Source of the DNA: an uncultured Bacteroidales bacterium
GTDB lineage: Bacteria; Bacteroidota; Bacteroidia; Bacteroidales; UBA932
NCBI GenBank assembly: GCA_949297365.1
Contig: CASFSL010000019.1
Span: 1 to 56,618, forward strand
Reading direction: 5' to 3'
DNA: 56,618 bases
In this document: positions 55,130 through 56,618 of the stretch, in pieces
How positions within the stretch are numbered: the stretch's first letter is position 1
How the letters are laid out: every line of letters starts with the position of its first letter
Program-made: the position numbers and the translations under genes
Notes under the pieces: model-generated
What the model was told of the DNA's origin: nothing
Database searches by the model: none
Seen by the model: the letters and a program-made list of their open reading frames with translations, nothing else

Positions 55130-56618
55130 TTACTTCATTACGGTCTTGAAGAAGTCGTTGCCCTTGTCGTCCACGAGGATGAAGGCGGGGAAGTCGACTA
55201 CCTCGATCTTCCAGATGGCCTCCATGCCGAGTTCGGGATATTCGAGGAGCTCGACCTTCTTGATATTGTCCTGAGCCAGGATGGCCGCGGGACCGCCGAT
55301 GCTGCCGAGGTAGAAGCCGCCGTGCTTCTTGCAGGCATCGGTCACCTGCTGGCTGCGGTTGCCCTTGGCGATCATGATCATGCTGCCGCCGTTCTCCTGG
55401 AAGAGGTCCACGTAGCTGTCCATACGGCCGGCGGTGGTGGGGCCGAAGCTGCCGGAGGGCATTCCCTCGGGGGTCTTTGCGGGGCCGGCGTAGTAGATCG
55501 GGTGCTCCTTCATGTACTGGGGCAGGCCCTCTCCGCTCTCGATGCGCTCTTTCAGCTTGGCATGGGCGATGTCGCGGCCTACGATGATGGTGCCGCTGAG
55601 CAGGAGGAATGTCGATACGGGATATTGGGACAGGTCGGCGAGGACTTCCTTCATCGGGCGGTTCAGGTCTATCCTAACGCCGCCGGAATGTTTGGCGAAG
55701 CCACCGCGCAGCTGCTCGGGAACGAGACGGATGGGGTTGCTGTCCAGGTCCTCGAGCCAGATACCCTCCTTGTTGATCTTACCCTTGATGTTGCGGTCAG
55801 CGCTGCAGGATACTCCGAGGCCGACGGGGCAGGACGCACCGTGACGGGGCAGACGGATCACGCGTATGTCGTGGGCGAAGTACTTGCCGCCGAACTGGGC
55901 ACCGAGGCCGATGTTGCAGGCTGCCTTGAAGAGCTTCTGCTCCAGCTCGATGTCGCGGAAGGCGCGGCCGAGGTCGTCACCGGTGGTGGGCAGATTGTCG
56001 TAGTACTTGGCGGAGGCGAGCTTGACGGTCTTGAGGTTGGTCTCGGCCGAGGAGCCGCCGATTACGAATGCGATGTGGTAGGGAGGGCAGGCCGCCGTAC
56101 CGAGGGTCTTCATCTTCTCGATCAGGAAGTTCTCGAGTTTCTCGGGATTGAGCAGGGCCTTGGTCTCCTGGAAGAGGAAGGTCTTGTTGGCCGAGCCGCC
56201 GCCCTTGGCGATGAAAAGGAACTTGTACTCGCCGCCCTCGGTGGCGTAGATGTCCACCTGTGCGGGCAGGTTGTTGCCGGAGTTCTTCTCCTTGTACATG
56301 TCCAGGGGAAGAGTCTGGGAATAACGCAGGTTGTCAGTGGTATAGGTGTCGTAGACGCCGTGCTGCAGGGCCTCCTCGTCGCTGATGCGGGAGCCGTCGG
56401 CGGTCTTGTCCACCCATACCCTGCGGCCCTTCTTGGCCACTACGATGGCTGTACCTGTATCCTGGCAGAAAGGCAGTTTCTGGTTCTTGGCCACGTCGGC
56501 GTTGAGCAGCATGGTCAGGGCCACGGCCTTGTCGTTGCGGCTGGCCTCGGGGTCATTGAGAATCTTGGCCACCATCTCGTTGTGCTCGGGACGGAGCATG
56601 AAGGCCACATCGTGGAAA
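55130..56618 (-). CDS. fumA: Class I fumarate hydratase (partial, 5' end outside window)
   Basis: This is the oxygen-sensitive [4Fe-4S] fumarase that interconverts fumarate and malate. The frame stays open to the window edge, where codons read [10 protein letters not shown], a conserved early segment, so about 50 residues are missing. Cluster-associated motifs include FCQDTGTAI near the start and [18 protein letters not shown] plus the [17 protein letters not shown] region. The C-terminal domain shows the [17 protein letters not shown] motif. The C-terminus ends 16 bases before regulator 2, which is probably on the same transcript. Confidence 0.95.
   Translation of the reverse strand, partial: FHDVAFMLRPEHNEMVAKILNDPEASRNDKAVALTMLLNADVAKNQKLPFCQDTGTAIVVAKKGRRVWVDKTADGSRISDEEALQHGVYDTYTTDNLRYSQTLPLDMYKEKNSGNNLPAQVDIYATEGGEYKFLFIAKGGGSANKTFLFQETKALLNPEKLENFLIEKMKTLGTAACPPYHIAFVIGGSSAETNLKTVKLASAKYYDNLPTTGDDLGRAFRDIELEQKLFKAACNIGLGAQFGGKYFAHDIRVIRLPRHGASCPVGLGVSCSADRNIKGKINKEGIWLEDLDSNPIRLVPEQLRGGFAKHSGGVRIDLNRPMKEVLADLSQYPVSTFLLLSGTIIVGRDIAHAKLKERIESGEGLPQYMKEHPIYYAGPAKTPEGMPSGSFGPTTAGRMDSYVDLFQENGGSMIMIAKGNRSQQVTDACKKHGGFYLGSIGGPAAILAQDNIKKVELLEYPELGMEAIWKIEVVDFPAFILVDDKGNDFFKTVMK

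Noticed and set aside
1-56618. CRISPR arrays, tRNA and rRNA genes
   Set aside because: No regularly spaced repeats of CRISPR type and no cloverleaf or rRNA-like stretch was seen in the gaps, all of which except the first are under 300 bases.

Overview
This window is chromosomal DNA from a member of the Bacteroidota, most likely a Bacteroidales organism of the gut type. A Rikenellaceae/Alistipes-like genome or a related fairly GC-rich lineage would fit, but the family cannot be fixed from the sequence alone. The evidence is the repeated Bacteroidota promoter signature (TAnnTTTG, often with TTTG 19-21 bases upstream), a type V (FimA/Mfa1-like) fimbrial locus, BACON and DUF1573 proteins, a Rho with a long disordered insertion, and lipoproteins with acidic residues just after the lipidated cysteine.

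Layout. Bases 1-512 hold no gene. They carry a small decayed insertion element with perfect 21-base inverted repeats and a 24-base tandem repeat, then the terminator of the first operon. The left half of the window is mainly housekeeping. The operons are secA-lpd-bactofilin; DUF1573-meaB-heavy-metal exporter; a lone 2[4Fe-4S] ferredoxin; lptD-ridA-rho; an N-acetylmuramoyl amidase with an MCE/MlaD protein; dnaA-pepD-rpe behind a very AT-rich gap; birA facing away from rsfS-ftsH-cdsA-psd-M20 peptidase; and pyrF. A HigBA-type toxin-antitoxin pair sits between pyrF and the accessory region.

The accessory region (about 28.2-42.7 kb, with a satellite at 51.5-55.1 kb) is all on the minus strand. It contains a six-gene fimbrial operon (DUF3575, DUF5119, two fimbrillins, a FimB/Mfa2-like lipoprotein and a large DUF4906 tip-like protein). 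Upstream of it are two tandem lipoproteins, and upstream of those a membrane-anchored regulator with a periplasmic TPR domain and a cytoplasmic AraC-type DNA-binding domain. A second regulator-lipoprotein pair of the same design lies at 51.5-55.1 kb. The three lipoproteins are built from 11-12 copies of a roughly 100-120-residue module that I do not recognise. Each module has a V-x-P-(S/T)-x-(D/E) strand, a variable helical insert and a closing Y-x-V-x-x-x-G strand. This is the best candidate for an undescribed system: two paralogous one-component sensors, each with its own modular surface lipoproteins, one set beside the fimbriae.

The tig-clpP-clpX protein-quality operon runs directly into the first regulator, and fumarase runs directly into the second, so both regulators appear to be read from housekeeping transcription units. 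On the plus strand, tpiA-prmA-tricorn protease form another unit that ends in a clear terminator before a small YbaN-like membrane protein. Several divergent gene pairs (lptD/amidase, birA/rsfS, DUF1573/ferredoxin, tig/tpiA) have closely packed or overlapping promoter elements.
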